Part shown: piece after piece, positions 32,166 to 39,853 of the stretch | Position numbering within the stretch: position 1 is the first letter of the stretch | Layout: each line of letters opens with the position of its first letter | Origin: Actinomadura montaniterrae | GTDB lineage: Bacteria; Actinomycetota; Actinomycetes; Streptosporangiales; Streptosporangiaceae | NCBI RefSeq assembly: GCF_008923365.1 | Contig: NZ_WBMR01000058.1 | Coordinates: 1-47,751 of the forward strand | Reading direction: 5' to 3' | DNA length: 47,751 nt | Notes under the pieces: model-generated | Told to the model about the DNA's origin: nothing | Seen by the model: only the letters and a program-made list of their open reading frames with translations | The model's database searches: none | Made by a program: the position numbers and the translations under genes

Positions 32166-34495
32166 TGGACGGCCCCGCGGCGCGGATGCTGCGCGCCATG
32201 ACCGGCCCGGCCCCGGAGGACGAGGAGTTCCTGAGCGCGTACCCCGACCTGTCCCTGGTCTCCGACGAGGACCTCGGCACGCTCCTGCCCGCCGCGTACG
32301 CGGCGCCGGCGGAGCCGTTCGTCTCGACGCGCGTCCGTTTCCCGGTCGAGGACGCGGCGAAGGAGCGGCAGCCGCGCTACACGCCGGAAGCGTGCCGCCG
32401 GATGTTCGACGCGCTGGTCCAGGGCCTGGAGAAGCGCAAGTGGGCGGACGTGCGGCTCGGCGCCGGGGCGCTGCTGCGCTGCACCGGGCCGTGGCCGGAC
32501 GTCGCAGACCAGGGACGCACGCTCGTCCGTTTCCTGCTGGACGAAGGGCGGCTCGGCCAGCCGTACGCGCTGCTGGCGGTCGCCGGTATCGCGGACGCCG
32601 GTCTCCTGCGCGAGGTCGCGGAACGGCTCGCGGACGGCGGCGGCCCGATCGCGAGGGACGAGATCGACGTCATCGCCGCGCTCACCGCGCGGGAGCGCGT
32701 GGTCGTGGCCGAGTTCGCCGCCGACGACTCCTACACTTCCCCGCCGACCGCACCGGACGCCGGCGGGAAGGCCGCGGACATCCCGGCCTACGCCGCGTTC
32801 GCACGCCGTGCCCTGGAGACGGCGGCCGAGCGGGCCCGCGCGATCCAGGACGGGACCGTCCCCTACCGCGCAGACAAGGCGTTCGCGTCCACCGAGGTGA
32901 CCGCGCTCGGGCACGCCGCGAGGATCGCGCTGCTGCGGGACGAGCCGTGGCTGCCCGCGCTGCTCGCCCGCCTGCTGCCGGACGTGTCCGTCGCGCCGGC
33001 GCAGGCGAAGACGCTGCCGTCGCAGGCGCTGCTGTACGAGATCGTCCGCGCGGCGCAGGACTTCCCGATCCCCGAGCTGGTCACCACGATCCGGACGGTC
33101 CGCGGCTCCGTCCGGCACGCCGGGGTCCCCAAGCAGCTCGACAAGATGCTGAAGAAGGTCGAGGCGGCGCTCGCGGAACGGGCGGAGGTCGCGCTTCGCC
33201 TCCCGGACCTCGGCTTCGGCCCGGACGGCGCACACCGCCGCGTCCTCGGCGCGTACACGGCCGCCGTCACCGCCGGTGAGAAGGCCGAGCTGGCCTTCGA
33301 GAAGGACGGCACGGCGCTGAAGGGCGTGCCCGCGGCCGTCCGCCGCGACCACAAGGCCGAGGTCAAGGAGCTGCGGGAACTCGTCAAGCGGGTCGACGCC
33401 CACCTGACGACCCTCGTCCGGGCGCTGGAGGGCGGGTACACGGCCGGGGCCGTCCACCGGTTCGGCCCGTGGCGGGACGGCCTGGCCCGGCACCCGGTCG
33501 CGGGCCCGACCGTCCGGCGGCTGATCTGGGAGGTCGAGGAGGCGCCGGGGGAGTGGCGGGCGGTGCTCCCCGAGACCGGCGGCGTCCCCGAGGCGCCGGA
33601 CGCGGCGGGCGTCCGGCTGTGGCATCCGATCCGCTCGTCCCCGGACGAGGTGCGCGCCTGGCGCGACCTGCTCATCGAGCGGCGGATCCGGCAGCCGTTC
33701 AAGCAGGCCTTCCGCGAGGTGTACCTGCTGACGCCCGCCGAGGAGCGGACCGGGACGTACTCGAACCGGTTCGCGGCGCATCTCGTCCACTACCGGAAGA
33801 TGTTCGCGCTGTTCCGGGCGCGCGGCTGGACGAGCCGGCTGCTCGGCCCGTGGGACGGCGGCGGCGAGGACGAGGCGTCGCGGGTGCTGGCCGCGGGGGA
33901 GTGGCGGGTGCGGTTCGCGCACGTCCTCGCCGACTGGCAGGACGAGCTGACGCTCGCCGGGACCGACCGGGTCGCGTTCGCGCGCCGCGACGGCGGCGCG
34001 TGGCGGGACGCGCCGCTCGCCGACGTCCCGCCGCTGGTGTTCAGCGAGGCGATGCGGGACGTGGACCTGTTCGTCGGCGTCACCTCGATCGCCGCCGACC
34101 CGGAGTGGCGCGGCGACGGCGAGCCGCGCCGGTACTGGGAGCGGTCCGGGTTCGCGGAGCTGACCGAGAGCGCCGCGTCCCGCCGCGACGCGCTCGAGCG
34201 GATCCTGCCGCGCACGAAGATCGCCGGGCGCTGCTCGCTGGACGGCCGGTTCCTGGTCGTCCGCGGCGACCTGCGCACCTACAAGATCCATCTGGGGTCG
34301 GCGAACATCCTCATGGAGCCGGACGACGCCTACCTGTGCGTCGTCCCGGCCGGTCGCGCCCCCGGCGGAACGGTGTTCCTGCCGTTCGAGGACGGCCGGC
34401 TGTCGCTGATCCTCAGCAAGGCGTTCCTGCTCGCCGCCGACGGCCGGATCACCGACGAGTCCATCCTCGCCCAGCTCAAGGGAGGCGCCCGATGA
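32165..34495 (+). CDS. DUF4132-domain protein, copy C
   Basis: A 776-residue paralogue. The N-terminal 330 residues differ from copy A: an acidic start (EDEEFLSAYPDLSLVSDEDLGTL), a helical repeat-like region, and a Lys/Glu-rich stretch PKQLDKMLKKVEAALAERAEV. The shared core follows, with LPDLGFGPDGAHRR near 345, WHP at 486-488, RQPFKQAFREVYLLTPAEERTGTYSNRFAAH, PLVFSEAMRDVDLFVGVTSIAADP, RTYKIH at 704-709 and FLPFEDGRLSLILSKAFLLAAD. Copies A and C keep almost identical C-terminal blocks. It starts inside the stop of copy B (TGATG) and overlaps the small beta-grasp-like gene (ATGA), so the three are translationally coupled. Confidence 0.85.
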   Translation: MDGPAARMLRAMTGPAPEDEEFLSAYPDLSLVSDEDLGTLLPAAYAAPAEPFVSTRVRFPVEDAAKERQPRYTPEACRRMFDALVQGLEKRKWADVRLGAGALLRCTGPWPDVADQGRTLVRFLLDEGRLGQPYALLAVAGIADAGLLREVAERLADGGGPIARDEIDVIAALTARERVVVAEFAADDSYTSPPTAPDAGGKAADIPAYAAFARRALETAAERARAIQDGTVPYRADKAFASTEVTALGHAARIALLRDEPWLPALLARLLPDVSVAPAQAKTLPSQALLYEIVRAAQDFPIPELVTTIRTVRGSVRHAGVPKQLDKMLKKVEAALAERAEVALRLPDLGFGPDGAHRRVLGAYTAAVTAGEKAELAFEKDGTALKGVPAAVRRDHKAEVKELRELVKRVDAHLTTLVRALEGGYTAGAVHRFGPWRDGLARHPVAGPTVRRLIWEVEEAPGEWRAVLPETGGVPEAPDAAGVRLWHPIRSSPDEVRAWRDLLIERRIRQPFKQAFREVYLLTPAEERTGTYSNRFAAHLVHYRKMFALFRARGWTSRLLGPWDGGGEDEASRVLAAGEWRVRFAHVLADWQDELTLAGTDRVAFARRDGGAWRDAPLADVPPLVFSEAMRDVDLFVGVTSIAADPEWRGDGEPRRYWERSGFAELTESAASRRDALERILPRTKIAGRCSLDGRFLVVRGDLRTYKIHLGSANILMEPDDAYLCVVPAGRAPGGTVFLPFEDGRLSLILSKAFLLAADGRITDESILAQLKGGAR

Positions 34496-34884
34496 CCGCC
34501 GTGACGTTCCGCGACGAGACCGCGACCGGCACGCCCGTCGCCGCGTTCGAGGTCGGCGGGCTGCCCTCGCGGATGACCGTCCGCGCGCTGATCCGGCTGC
34601 GGGTCCGCGAGGAGGTCGCCCGCTACAACGCCCGCCCGTCCACCCGGTTCAACGGCCTGGTCCGCCCGGACGACGCCGAGACCGAGCTGAACGGCTACCG
34701 GATGCGCGACCGCCGCCCCATCGACTGGGAGCGGCAGGCGGAGATCGCCGAGCGGGCGTTCCTCGGCAACGGCTTCTTCGTGCTGGCCGGGGACCGCCAG
34801 GTCGAGGACCTGGACGAGGAGATCGACCTCACCGGCGACCCGGACCTGGTGTTCGTCAAGCTGGTCCCGCTGGTCGGCGGCTGA
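34492..34884 (+). CDS. Small protein with MoaD/ubiquitin-like C-terminus ending in Gly-Gly
   Basis: A 130-residue protein. Its order suggests a beta-grasp fold with an insertion: strand (VTFRDE, 4-9), strand (PVAAFEVGG), helix (TVRALIRLRVREEVARYNA, 29-47), and an inserted region with a second helix (DWERQAEIAERAFLGN, 78-93). Then come strands FFVLAGDRQV, DEEIDL and LVFVKLVPLVGG. The tail L-x-x-D-D-L-V-F-V-K-L-V-P-L-V-G-G has the form of MoaD/ThiS tails (DGDEV-PP-GG), and the stop follows the second Gly immediately. Such tails are adenylated by E1-like enzymes in sulfur transfer or protein conjugation. The fold is my inference from pattern, not homology search. It overlaps copy C by 4 nt, so it is very likely made with the DUF4132 proteins. 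Confidence 0.7.
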   Translation: MTAVTFRDETATGTPVAAFEVGGLPSRMTVRALIRLRVREEVARYNARPSTRFNGLVRPDDAETELNGYRMRDRRPIDWERQAEIAERAFLGNGFFVLAGDRQVEDLDEEIDLTGDPDLVFVKLVPLVGG

Positions 34885-34902
34885 CCTCCCGGCGGTCAGC
34901 CG
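34878..34902. terminator. Hairpin spanning both convergent stop codons
   Basis: A perfect 9-bp stem CGGCTGACC / GGTCAGCCG with a 7-nt loop includes the TGA of the beta-grasp-like gene in one arm and the TGA (as TCA) of the LuxR-type gene in the other. It is a bidirectional terminator candidate, although its overlap with the coding ends is unusual. Confidence 0.55.
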
Positions 34903-35561
34903 AGCAGGCCGAACTCCTGGGCGCGCAGCCCCGCCTGGAACCGGGACCCGGCGTCCAGCAGGGTGAGGATCTCGGCGACGCGGCGCCGGTAGGTGCGCAG
35001 CGACAGGCCGAGCTGCCGGGCGGCGGCCTCGTCCTTCAGCCCGCCGGCGAGCAGCCGCAGGATGCGCCGGCTCTCCTCGCTCAGCGCGGGCGGCCGCTCG
35101 CGCCGGTAGTCGGCGAGGTCGGTGGAGGTCTCCCAGGTCGCCCAGAACAGCGACACCACGCCCTTCACCACGCTCGGCGAGCGGACGACGGTGTACTCGC
35201 GCACCCCGTTCTCGGGCGGCCCGGCGAGGATCGCGGTCCGCCGGTCCACGATGATCGTCTCGTGCGGCAGCGGCGTCGTGCAGATCCGCACGCGCGCGCC
35301 GCCCTTGGCGATCTCCACGAGCCGCCGCTCGGACTCCTCGTCGGCGAGCGCCGCCGGGTTGTGCAGCTTGTACGCGGCGGGCCGCGGCACGAGCCTGCGC
35401 CGGTGGGCGGCGATCCGCTCGCGGATCTCCGGCATGGCCCAGGTGTTCATGTCCGTCGCGGCGCACGCGAACTCCTCGCGTGCGAGGAACAGCCGCCATG
35501 CGCGCTCGATCAGTTCCCGCTCGCCGCGCAGGATCACGTTCTGGTCCACGTCCACTGTCAT
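34896..35561 (-). CDS. LuxR-type HTH transcriptional regulator
   Basis: A 221-residue regulator. The C-terminal GerE/LuxR-type HTH is LSEESRRILRLLAGGLKDEAAARQLGLSLRTYRRRVAEILTLL (about 158-201). The N-terminal part (CTTPLPHETIIVDRRTAILAGPPENGVREYTVVRSPSVVKGVVSLFWATWETSTDL) resembles the phospholipase-D-like/TrmB-like effector region of many actinomycete regulators; I see no phosphoacceptor receiver domain. The start is ATG 35561, or possibly GTG 35564. It is divergent from the aldo/keto reductase across a 90-bp gap with inverted repeats, so local control of that gene is likely. Confidence 0.85.
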   Translation of the reverse strand: MTVDVDQNVILRGERELIERAWRLFLAREEFACAATDMNTWAMPEIRERIAAHRRRLVPRPAAYKLHNPAALADEESERRLVEIAKGGARVRICTTPLPHETIIVDRRTAILAGPPENGVREYTVVRSPSVVKGVVSLFWATWETSTDLADYRRERPPALSEESRRILRLLAGGLKDEAAARQLGLSLRTYRRRVAEILTLLDAGSRFQAGLRAQEFGLLG

Positions 35562-35572
35562 CACCGGCCAGT

Positions 35573-35610
35573 CTGCCACGCGGGCGGGACGGGGTGGCAG
35601 CAAGATGCCA
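35573..35610. promoter_or_regulatory. TGCCA/TGGCA half-site cluster in LuxR/AKR gap
   Basis: CTGCCAC (35573-35579) pairs with GTGGCAG (35594-35600) as a perfect 7-bp inverted repeat with a 14-nt spacer. TGGCA (35595-35599) pairs again with TGCCA (35606-35610). The cluster covers the centre of the divergent 90-bp gap and is a good candidate for the LuxR-type regulator's binding region. Confidence 0.45.
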
Positions 35611-35651
35611 GCGGCTCGTCCGGGCGGGACCGGCGCAGCACAGTGGGACGC

Positions 35652-36524
35652 ATGACGACACCGACCACGCGCAACGACCATTTCGACCTCGGCGGCGACC
35701 TGCGGGTCTCCCGGATGGGCTTCGGCGCGATGCGGCTGCCCGCGAGCACCCGCGGCGGCGCCCCCAACGACCGGGACACCTCCCTCCGGGTGCTGCGCCG
35801 CGCCGTCGAGCTGGGCGCCGACCACATCGACACCGCCGCGTTCTACTTCCACCCGTCCGGCCCCGCCGCGAACGAGATGATCCGCAGCGCCCTCGCGCCC
35901 TACCCGGACGGCCTGGTCATCGCCACGAAGGTCGGCCCGTACCGGGCGCCGGGCGACCCGTACCCGAGCGGCCAGCTCCCCGCGTCCGGGCTGCGCGCCG
36001 AGGTCGAGCGCAACCTGCGCGAGCTGGGCCGCGACAGCCTCGACCTCGTCTACCTGCGTCCCGGCGGGTTGGAGACGCCGCTGGACGAGCCGATCGGCGA
36101 GCGGTTCGAGATCCTCGCCGGGCTCCGCGAGGAGGGGCTCATCCGGCATCTCGGGCTCAGCCACGTCAGCGCGGCCCAGCTCGCCGAGGCCCGGACGATC
36201 GCGCCCGTGGCCGCCGTCCAGAACCGGTTCGACATCACCCAGCCCGCGGACACCGAGATGCTGGCGATCTGCGAGCGCGACGGCATCGGCTACGCGCCGT
36301 ACTTCCCGCTCGGCGGCTTCGGCATCCCCGACGACGACCGCGTGAAGGCCGTCGCCGCCCGGCACGGCGCCACCGTCCCGCAGGTGCTGCTCGCGGGCCT
36401 GCTCGCGCTGTCCCCGGTGATGCTGGCGATCCCCGGCACCGGCTCCCCGGCGCACCTGGAGGAGAACATGGCCGCCGCGGATCTGGCGCTCACCGCCGCG
36501 GACCTCGCCGAGCTGCGCGCCTAG
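35652..36524 (+). CDS. Aldo/keto reductase
   Basis: A 290-residue TIM-barrel oxidoreductase. FGAMRLP, DTAAFY (Asp and Tyr of the usual tetrad), IATKVG (Lys), IRHLGLSHVSAAQLAEA and the C-terminal cofactor region AIPGTGSPAHLEENMAAADL are family hallmarks. The usual catalytic His position in the D-L-x-x-x-H motif is Arg (LDLVYLRPGG), as in a known actinobacterial branch, so activity may differ from classical AKRs. The ATG at 35652 has a -10-like CACAGT 7 nt upstream, suggesting a leaderless transcript. It is probably regulated by the divergent LuxR-type protein. Confidence 0.92.
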   Translation: MTTPTTRNDHFDLGGDLRVSRMGFGAMRLPASTRGGAPNDRDTSLRVLRRAVELGADHIDTAAFYFHPSGPAANEMIRSALAPYPDGLVIATKVGPYRAPGDPYPSGQLPASGLRAEVERNLRELGRDSLDLVYLRPGGLETPLDEPIGERFEILAGLREEGLIRHLGLSHVSAAQLAEARTIAPVAAVQNRFDITQPADTEMLAICERDGIGYAPYFPLGGFGIPDDDRVKAVAARHGATVPQVLLAGLLALSPVMLAIPGTGSPAHLEENMAAADLALTAADLAELRA

Positions 36525-36530
36525 ACGCGC

Positions 36531-36962
36531 CTAGCCGGGGCTCGGGAGGACCGATCCCCGCGGGCCGCGGCTCGCCGGCTCGGCGGCGGCGAGGTCGATG
36601 ATCGGCTCGGGCTCGGGCGGCTCGGCCTCGAGCGCCGCCGCGCCCGGCGCGGGCACCGGCCGCCGGGGGACCGGGGCCCCGGACGACCCGCCGCGGCCCC
36701 GGTACACCACCAGGCCGTTCACCGGGTCGGGCACGGCGTCCAGGGCCGCGCGCACGACGGGCAGGGCCCGCCACGCCTCCCACTGCTCCTCGTCCTCGAA
36801 GAACACCTCGAAGACGACGCCCCAGCTGTGCGCGTGCCACTCCCACTGAACCGCGCCGTAGGTCAGCGCGGTCTCCGCGAGCGTCTCCTGCCACGACCGT
36901 TGCCAGGCGGACGCGGGCAGGGACGCGTCGAACACCTCGATGGACCACCATTCCGCAGCCAT
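36531..36962 (-). CDS. Hypothetical protein with acidic Pro/Ala-rich tail
   Basis: A 143-residue cytosolic protein I do not recognise. Residues 1-85 look folded and aromatic-rich (EWWSIEVFDA, VQWEWHAHSWGVVFEVFFEDEEQWEAWRALPVVRAALDAVP). The rest is low-complexity (APVPRRPVPAPGAAALEAEPPEPEPI). The compact N-terminal part with a conserved-looking Trp cluster could be a small alpha-beta ferredoxin-like domain, but this is only a guess. The stop lies 6 nt from the convergent AKR stop. A leaderless-type -10 precedes the ATG. Confidence 0.65.
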   Translation of the reverse strand: MAAEWWSIEVFDASLPASAWQRSWQETLAETALTYGAVQWEWHAHSWGVVFEVFFEDEEQWEAWRALPVVRAALDAVPDPVNGLVVYRGRGGSSGAPVPRRPVPAPGAAALEAEPPEPEPIIDLAAAEPASRGPRGSVLPSPG

Positions 36963-36968
36963 GGCACG

Positions 36969-36995
36969 ACGCTAGGCCGGGACCCGTCCCGGGAC
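36969..36995 (-). promoter_or_regulatory. Leaderless -10 plus overlapping palindromes
   Basis: On the minus strand TAGCGT (36974 to 36969) is followed by 6 nt and the ATG at 36962. Immediately upstream, CCGGGAC-CC-GTCCCGG (36977-36992) and GTCCCGGGAC (36986-36995) overlap. They fall between the expected -35 and -10 and could be an operator. Confidence 0.4.
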
Positions 36996-37102
36996 CAGTG
37001 CCCGCCCGGGAAGGACCCCCTGGCGGGCGGCCGCCGAGGGGGCGTGCCACCGGCGCCCGCCGCAGGCTCTACCCTGAACGTCGGCTCGATCAGGGAAGGG
37101 TG

Positions 37103-37660
37103 ATGATGTCGGCGACGCGGCTGCTGGTCCTCGGCGGGGTGCGGCGGTTCGGCTGCGCCCACGGGTACGAGGTCCGCCGGGAGCTGATCTCCTGGGGCTC
37201 GGACGAGTGGGCCCACGTGAACCCGGGTTCGATCTACCACGCGCTGCGGCAGCTGGCCAAGGAGGGCCTGCTCCTCGCGCACGACGTGGAGGAGAGCGAC
37301 GCCGGGCCGCCGCACACCGACTACGAGATCACCGACGCCGGCCGGGAGGAGTTCTTCCGGCTGCTGCGCTGCGCGATCTCGACGGTGGACATCCGGCACC
37401 CGGAGATGCTGACGGCCGGGCTCGCCTTCCTGGCCGAGCTGACCCGCCCGGAGGCGATCGAGCTGCTCCGGCAGCGGCTGGACGGCCTGGCCGCCCGGCG
37501 CGCCAACGTGATGCCGCTGTACGAGGCGCCGGCGGACCCCGCGCACCTGCACGAGCTGCTCGGCTGGTGGGTCCACTCCGCCGACTCGGCGATGCGGTGG
37601 GCGCGCGGCCTCATCGAGCGCCTGGAGGCCGGCGACTACGTGATGGCCGACGAGCGCTAG
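37103..37660 (+). CDS. PadR-family transcriptional regulator
   Basis: A 185-residue regulator. The N-terminal PadR winged HTH includes GCAHGYEVRRELISWGSDEWAHVNPGSIYHALRQLAKEGLLLAHDVE and the wing TDYEITDAGREEFFRLL. A C-terminal helical Vir-like dimerisation region follows (LTRPEAIELLRQRLDGLAARRANVMP, HSADSAMRWARGLIERLEAGDYV). Three in-frame starts lie close together (GTG 37100, ATG 37103, ATG 37106), with GGGAAGG upstream. A -10-like TACCCT lies near 37070. Its stop shares the bases CTAG with the stop of the convergent APC permease. The target is unknown. Confidence 0.88.
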   Translation: MMSATRLLVLGGVRRFGCAHGYEVRRELISWGSDEWAHVNPGSIYHALRQLAKEGLLLAHDVEESDAGPPHTDYEITDAGREEFFRLLRCAISTVDIRHPEMLTAGLAFLAELTRPEAIELLRQRLDGLAARRANVMPLYEAPADPAHLHELLGWWVHSADSAMRWARGLIERLEAGDYVMADER

Positions 37661-39063
37661 TCCTCCTGGTCACCCGTCAGCTCCCAGCCGCCGCGGCGGC
37701 GCAGGACGAGCGCGAAGTACCCCGCGGACACCGCCATCACCACGACCGTGACGATCAGGCTGGGCCGCCCGACCTCGGGGTCCTTGGCGTTCTGGTAGAT
37801 CACGTAGCCGAGGGCGGCGAGCGCGGCGACCGGCGCGACCGGGAACAGCGGCATCCGGTACTTCGCGTGCGCGGTCGTCCCGTTGCGGCGCCCGGCGATC
37901 ACCGCCAGGCAGAGCGCCGCGTACACCGCCACCAGGGACGTGCCGGTGACGACGAGCAGGAACTTCTCGTCCAGGAAGCAGGCGGCGGCGCTGAGCACGC
38001 CGGTGACGACCGTGGCGATCCACGGGGTGCCGAACCGGGGGTGGATCGCGGTGAGCGCCCCGTCGATCCGCGGCGTCCAGGTGCCGTCCCGGCCGGAGCT
38101 GAAGATCAGCCGGGCGGTCAGCAGCATGATCGCGATCACCGCGTTCAGGATGGCGAGCGCGATCGCCAGGCTGATCACCGTGTTGAGGGCGTGGCCGCCG
38201 CGAGCGGTGACAAAGTACTCCATCATCGCGTCCGAGCCCAGCAGCTCCTTCAGGTCGGGCGCGCCGAGCAGGACGGCGGTGACCGGGACCAGCTCGGCCG
38301 CGACGGTGATGCCGAGCGCCCACAGGATCGTGCGGGCCACGGCGCGCTGGGCGTCGTGGGTCTCCTCGCCGAAGTACACCGCGGAGCCGTAGCCGTTGTA
38401 GGCGAAGATCGCGACGGCGGTCGCGGCGGCGATCAGCCCGGCGGACGTGGCGGCGAGGCCCCCGCCGTCCGCCGCCGCGACAGGGTGCGCGAGCAGGTCG
38501 GTGAACGGCCGCTCGACGTGCAGGAACCCGAGGCCGGACAGCACCAGCAGCGCGCCCATCTCGATCGCCAGGAAGACCCCGGTGACCAGGGCGTTGACCT
38601 TGATGTCGAAGATCGCGACGACGGTGGCGACGGCGACCGCGAGCGCGGCGACGACCGGGCCGTCCAGGCCGTGGACGAGCACGCCGAGGTAGGTGCCGAC
38701 GCCGAGCGCGATCACCGCGAGGATCAGCAGCTGGGTGATGAGGATCAGCCCGAGCACGACGAAGCCGGGCAGCCGGCCGAGGGTGCGGCCGACGATGGCG
38801 TACTCGCCGCCGGTCAGCGGGTACGCCGACGACAGCTCGGCGTACACGAAGGCCATGAGCACCCCGACGGCGCCCGCCGCCGCGAAGCTCCAGAACGCGC
38901 CGGTGCCGGCCTGCGCGATCACCCCCGGGGCGATGATGAAGACCGACGACGCGGGCGTGACGGCGGACAGCACGATGAGGAGCGCGCCGAGGGTGCGCAG
39001 CCCCCGGTGCAGGGCCGGGGGCCGGCCGGCGGCGGCCGGCGGGCGGACTTCGGATGCGGCCAT
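37657..39063 (-). CDS. APC-superfamily amino acid permease
   Basis: A 468-residue permease with about twelve hydrophobic helices. The first has LIVLSAVTPASSVFIIAPGVIAQAGTGAFWSF, the unwound helix-1 region where APC transporters bind amino groups. ELSSAYPLTGGEYAIVGRTLGRLPGF matches the helix 2-3 signature, and FAYNGYGSAVYFGEET is in helix 6. The probable substrate is an amino acid or amine. The ATG at 39063 has GGGAGGTG upstream. It is divergent from a TetR gene, with a perfect 9-bp-arm inverted repeat 19 nt before the ATG. With the TetR and P1 peptidase genes it may form an uptake-and-cleavage unit. Confidence 0.9.
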   Translation of the reverse strand: MAASEVRPPAAAGRPPALHRGLRTLGALLIVLSAVTPASSVFIIAPGVIAQAGTGAFWSFAAAGAVGVLMAFVYAELSSAYPLTGGEYAIVGRTLGRLPGFVVLGLILITQLLILAVIALGVGTYLGVLVHGLDGPVVAALAVAVATVVAIFDIKVNALVTGVFLAIEMGALLVLSGLGFLHVERPFTDLLAHPVAAADGGGLAATSAGLIAAATAVAIFAYNGYGSAVYFGEETHDAQRAVARTILWALGITVAAELVPVTAVLLGAPDLKELLGSDAMMEYFVTARGGHALNTVISLAIALAILNAVIAIMLLTARLIFSSGRDGTWTPRIDGALTAIHPRFGTPWIATVVTGVLSAAACFLDEKFLLVVTGTSLVAVYAALCLAVIAGRRNGTTAHAKYRMPLFPVAPVAALAALGYVIYQNAKDPEVGRPSLIVTVVVMAVSAGYFALVLRRRGGWELTGDQED

Positions 39064-39081
39064 GGGGCACCTCCCGACGGA

Positions 39082-39106
39082 GTTCTTTGAACGAGTATCA
39101 AAGAAC
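39082..39106. promoter_or_regulatory. TetR-type operator candidate at the APC promoter
   Basis: GTTCTTTGA-N7-TCAAAGAAC, a perfect 9-bp-arm inverted repeat of 25 bp, is AT-rich against the GC-rich background. It lies 19 nt upstream of the APC start and is divergent from the adjacent TetR gene. Confidence 0.65.
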
Positions 39107-39125
39107 CCCCGGGCATCGGGTCAAG

Positions 39126-39146
39126 CGAGATGCCTGTAACATCTCG
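39126..39146. promoter_or_regulatory. Second inverted repeat in the APC/TetR gap
   Basis: CGAGATG-N7-CATCTCG has perfect 7-bp arms and the same 7-nt spacer as the neighbouring repeat at 39082-39106, but a different sequence. It may be a second operator or an mRNA hairpin in the TetR or APC leader. Confidence 0.4.
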
Positions 39147-39211
39147 GTCTCGGATGCGTGCGCGCCCGTCCTGACTTGAATTGTCTGAATGATCTTCGGA
39201 GAATGTCGACC

Positions 39212-39853
39212 ATGGCACGACCCAGCAGGGCCGCCGAGAAGCGCACCGAGCTCGTCGCCGCCGCGCGCCGCGCGGTCGCCGAGCGCGGCATGCTCGGCCT
39301 GCGGCTGCGCGACGTGGCGGACCAGGCGGAGATGTCGCCCGGCTCCGTCCTGTACTACTTCCCCACGCTCGCCGACCTGCTCCGCGAGGTGCAGCGCGAG
39401 GCCGTCGACCGGTTCTGCGCCGCCCGCGAGGACGCCGTCCGCGCCGAGCCCGACCCGCGCCGCCGGCTGGCCGCGATGATCGCCAGCGGGCTGCCGTCCG
39501 GGCCCGGCGACGAGCTGTGCGTGCTGCTGTACGAGCTCGGCACCGTCTCCCGCCGCGACCCGGCGTACGCCGCCGAGCACATCCGGCTGTTCGAGCGGCA
39601 GGCCGGCGTCTACGCGGGGATCCTGGAGTCCGGCGCCGCCACCGGCGCGTTCCGGCTGACCCGCGACGCCGCCGACATCGCGCGCACCCTCGTCGCGCTG
39701 GAGGACGGGTACGGCCTGCACATCGTCAACGCCGTGCCCGCCGTGGACGCGGCGCACGCCGCGCGGCTGCTGCGCGCCTACGCCGCCGACGCCACCGGCC
39801 GCGACCCCGGCGACTTCGACCTCGACCGCCGCGACCTGGAAGGTGACACATGA
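39212..39853 (+). CDS. TetR-family transcriptional regulator
   Basis: A 213-residue regulator. The HTH is LRLRDVADQAEMSPGSVLYYFPTLADLL (about 30-57), and a helical ligand domain follows that includes EDGYGLHIVNA. I chose the ATG at 39212 (MARPSRAAEKR), because GGAGA lies 9 nt upstream; the ATG at 39203 is too close to that site. It probably represses the divergent APC permease through the 39082-39106 repeat and may be autoregulated. It overlaps the P1 peptidase gene by 4 nt, so regulator and peptidase are co-translated. The inducer could be an amino acid or amide released by the peptidase. Confidence 0.9.
   Translation: MARPSRAAEKRTELVAAARRAVAERGMLGLRLRDVADQAEMSPGSVLYYFPTLADLLREVQREAVDRFCAAREDAVRAEPDPRRRLAAMIASGLPSGPGDELCVLLYELGTVSRRDPAYAAEHIRLFERQAGVYAGILESGAATGAFRLTRDAADIARTLVALEDGYGLHIVNAVPAVDAAHAARLLRAYAADATGRDPGDFDLDRRDLEGDT

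Noticed and set aside
28144..34884. DUF4132 cluster as a phage-defence system
   Set aside because: No nuclease, helicase, reverse transcriptase, TIR, effector toxin or mobile-element gene is nearby. The defence idea has no direct support, so the function was left open.
28144..36524. Search for E1 (ThiF/MoeB), E2, JAB protease or rhodanese partners of the Gly-Gly protein
   Set aside because: None was seen in any neighbouring gene. A complete conjugation pathway therefore cannot be claimed from this window.
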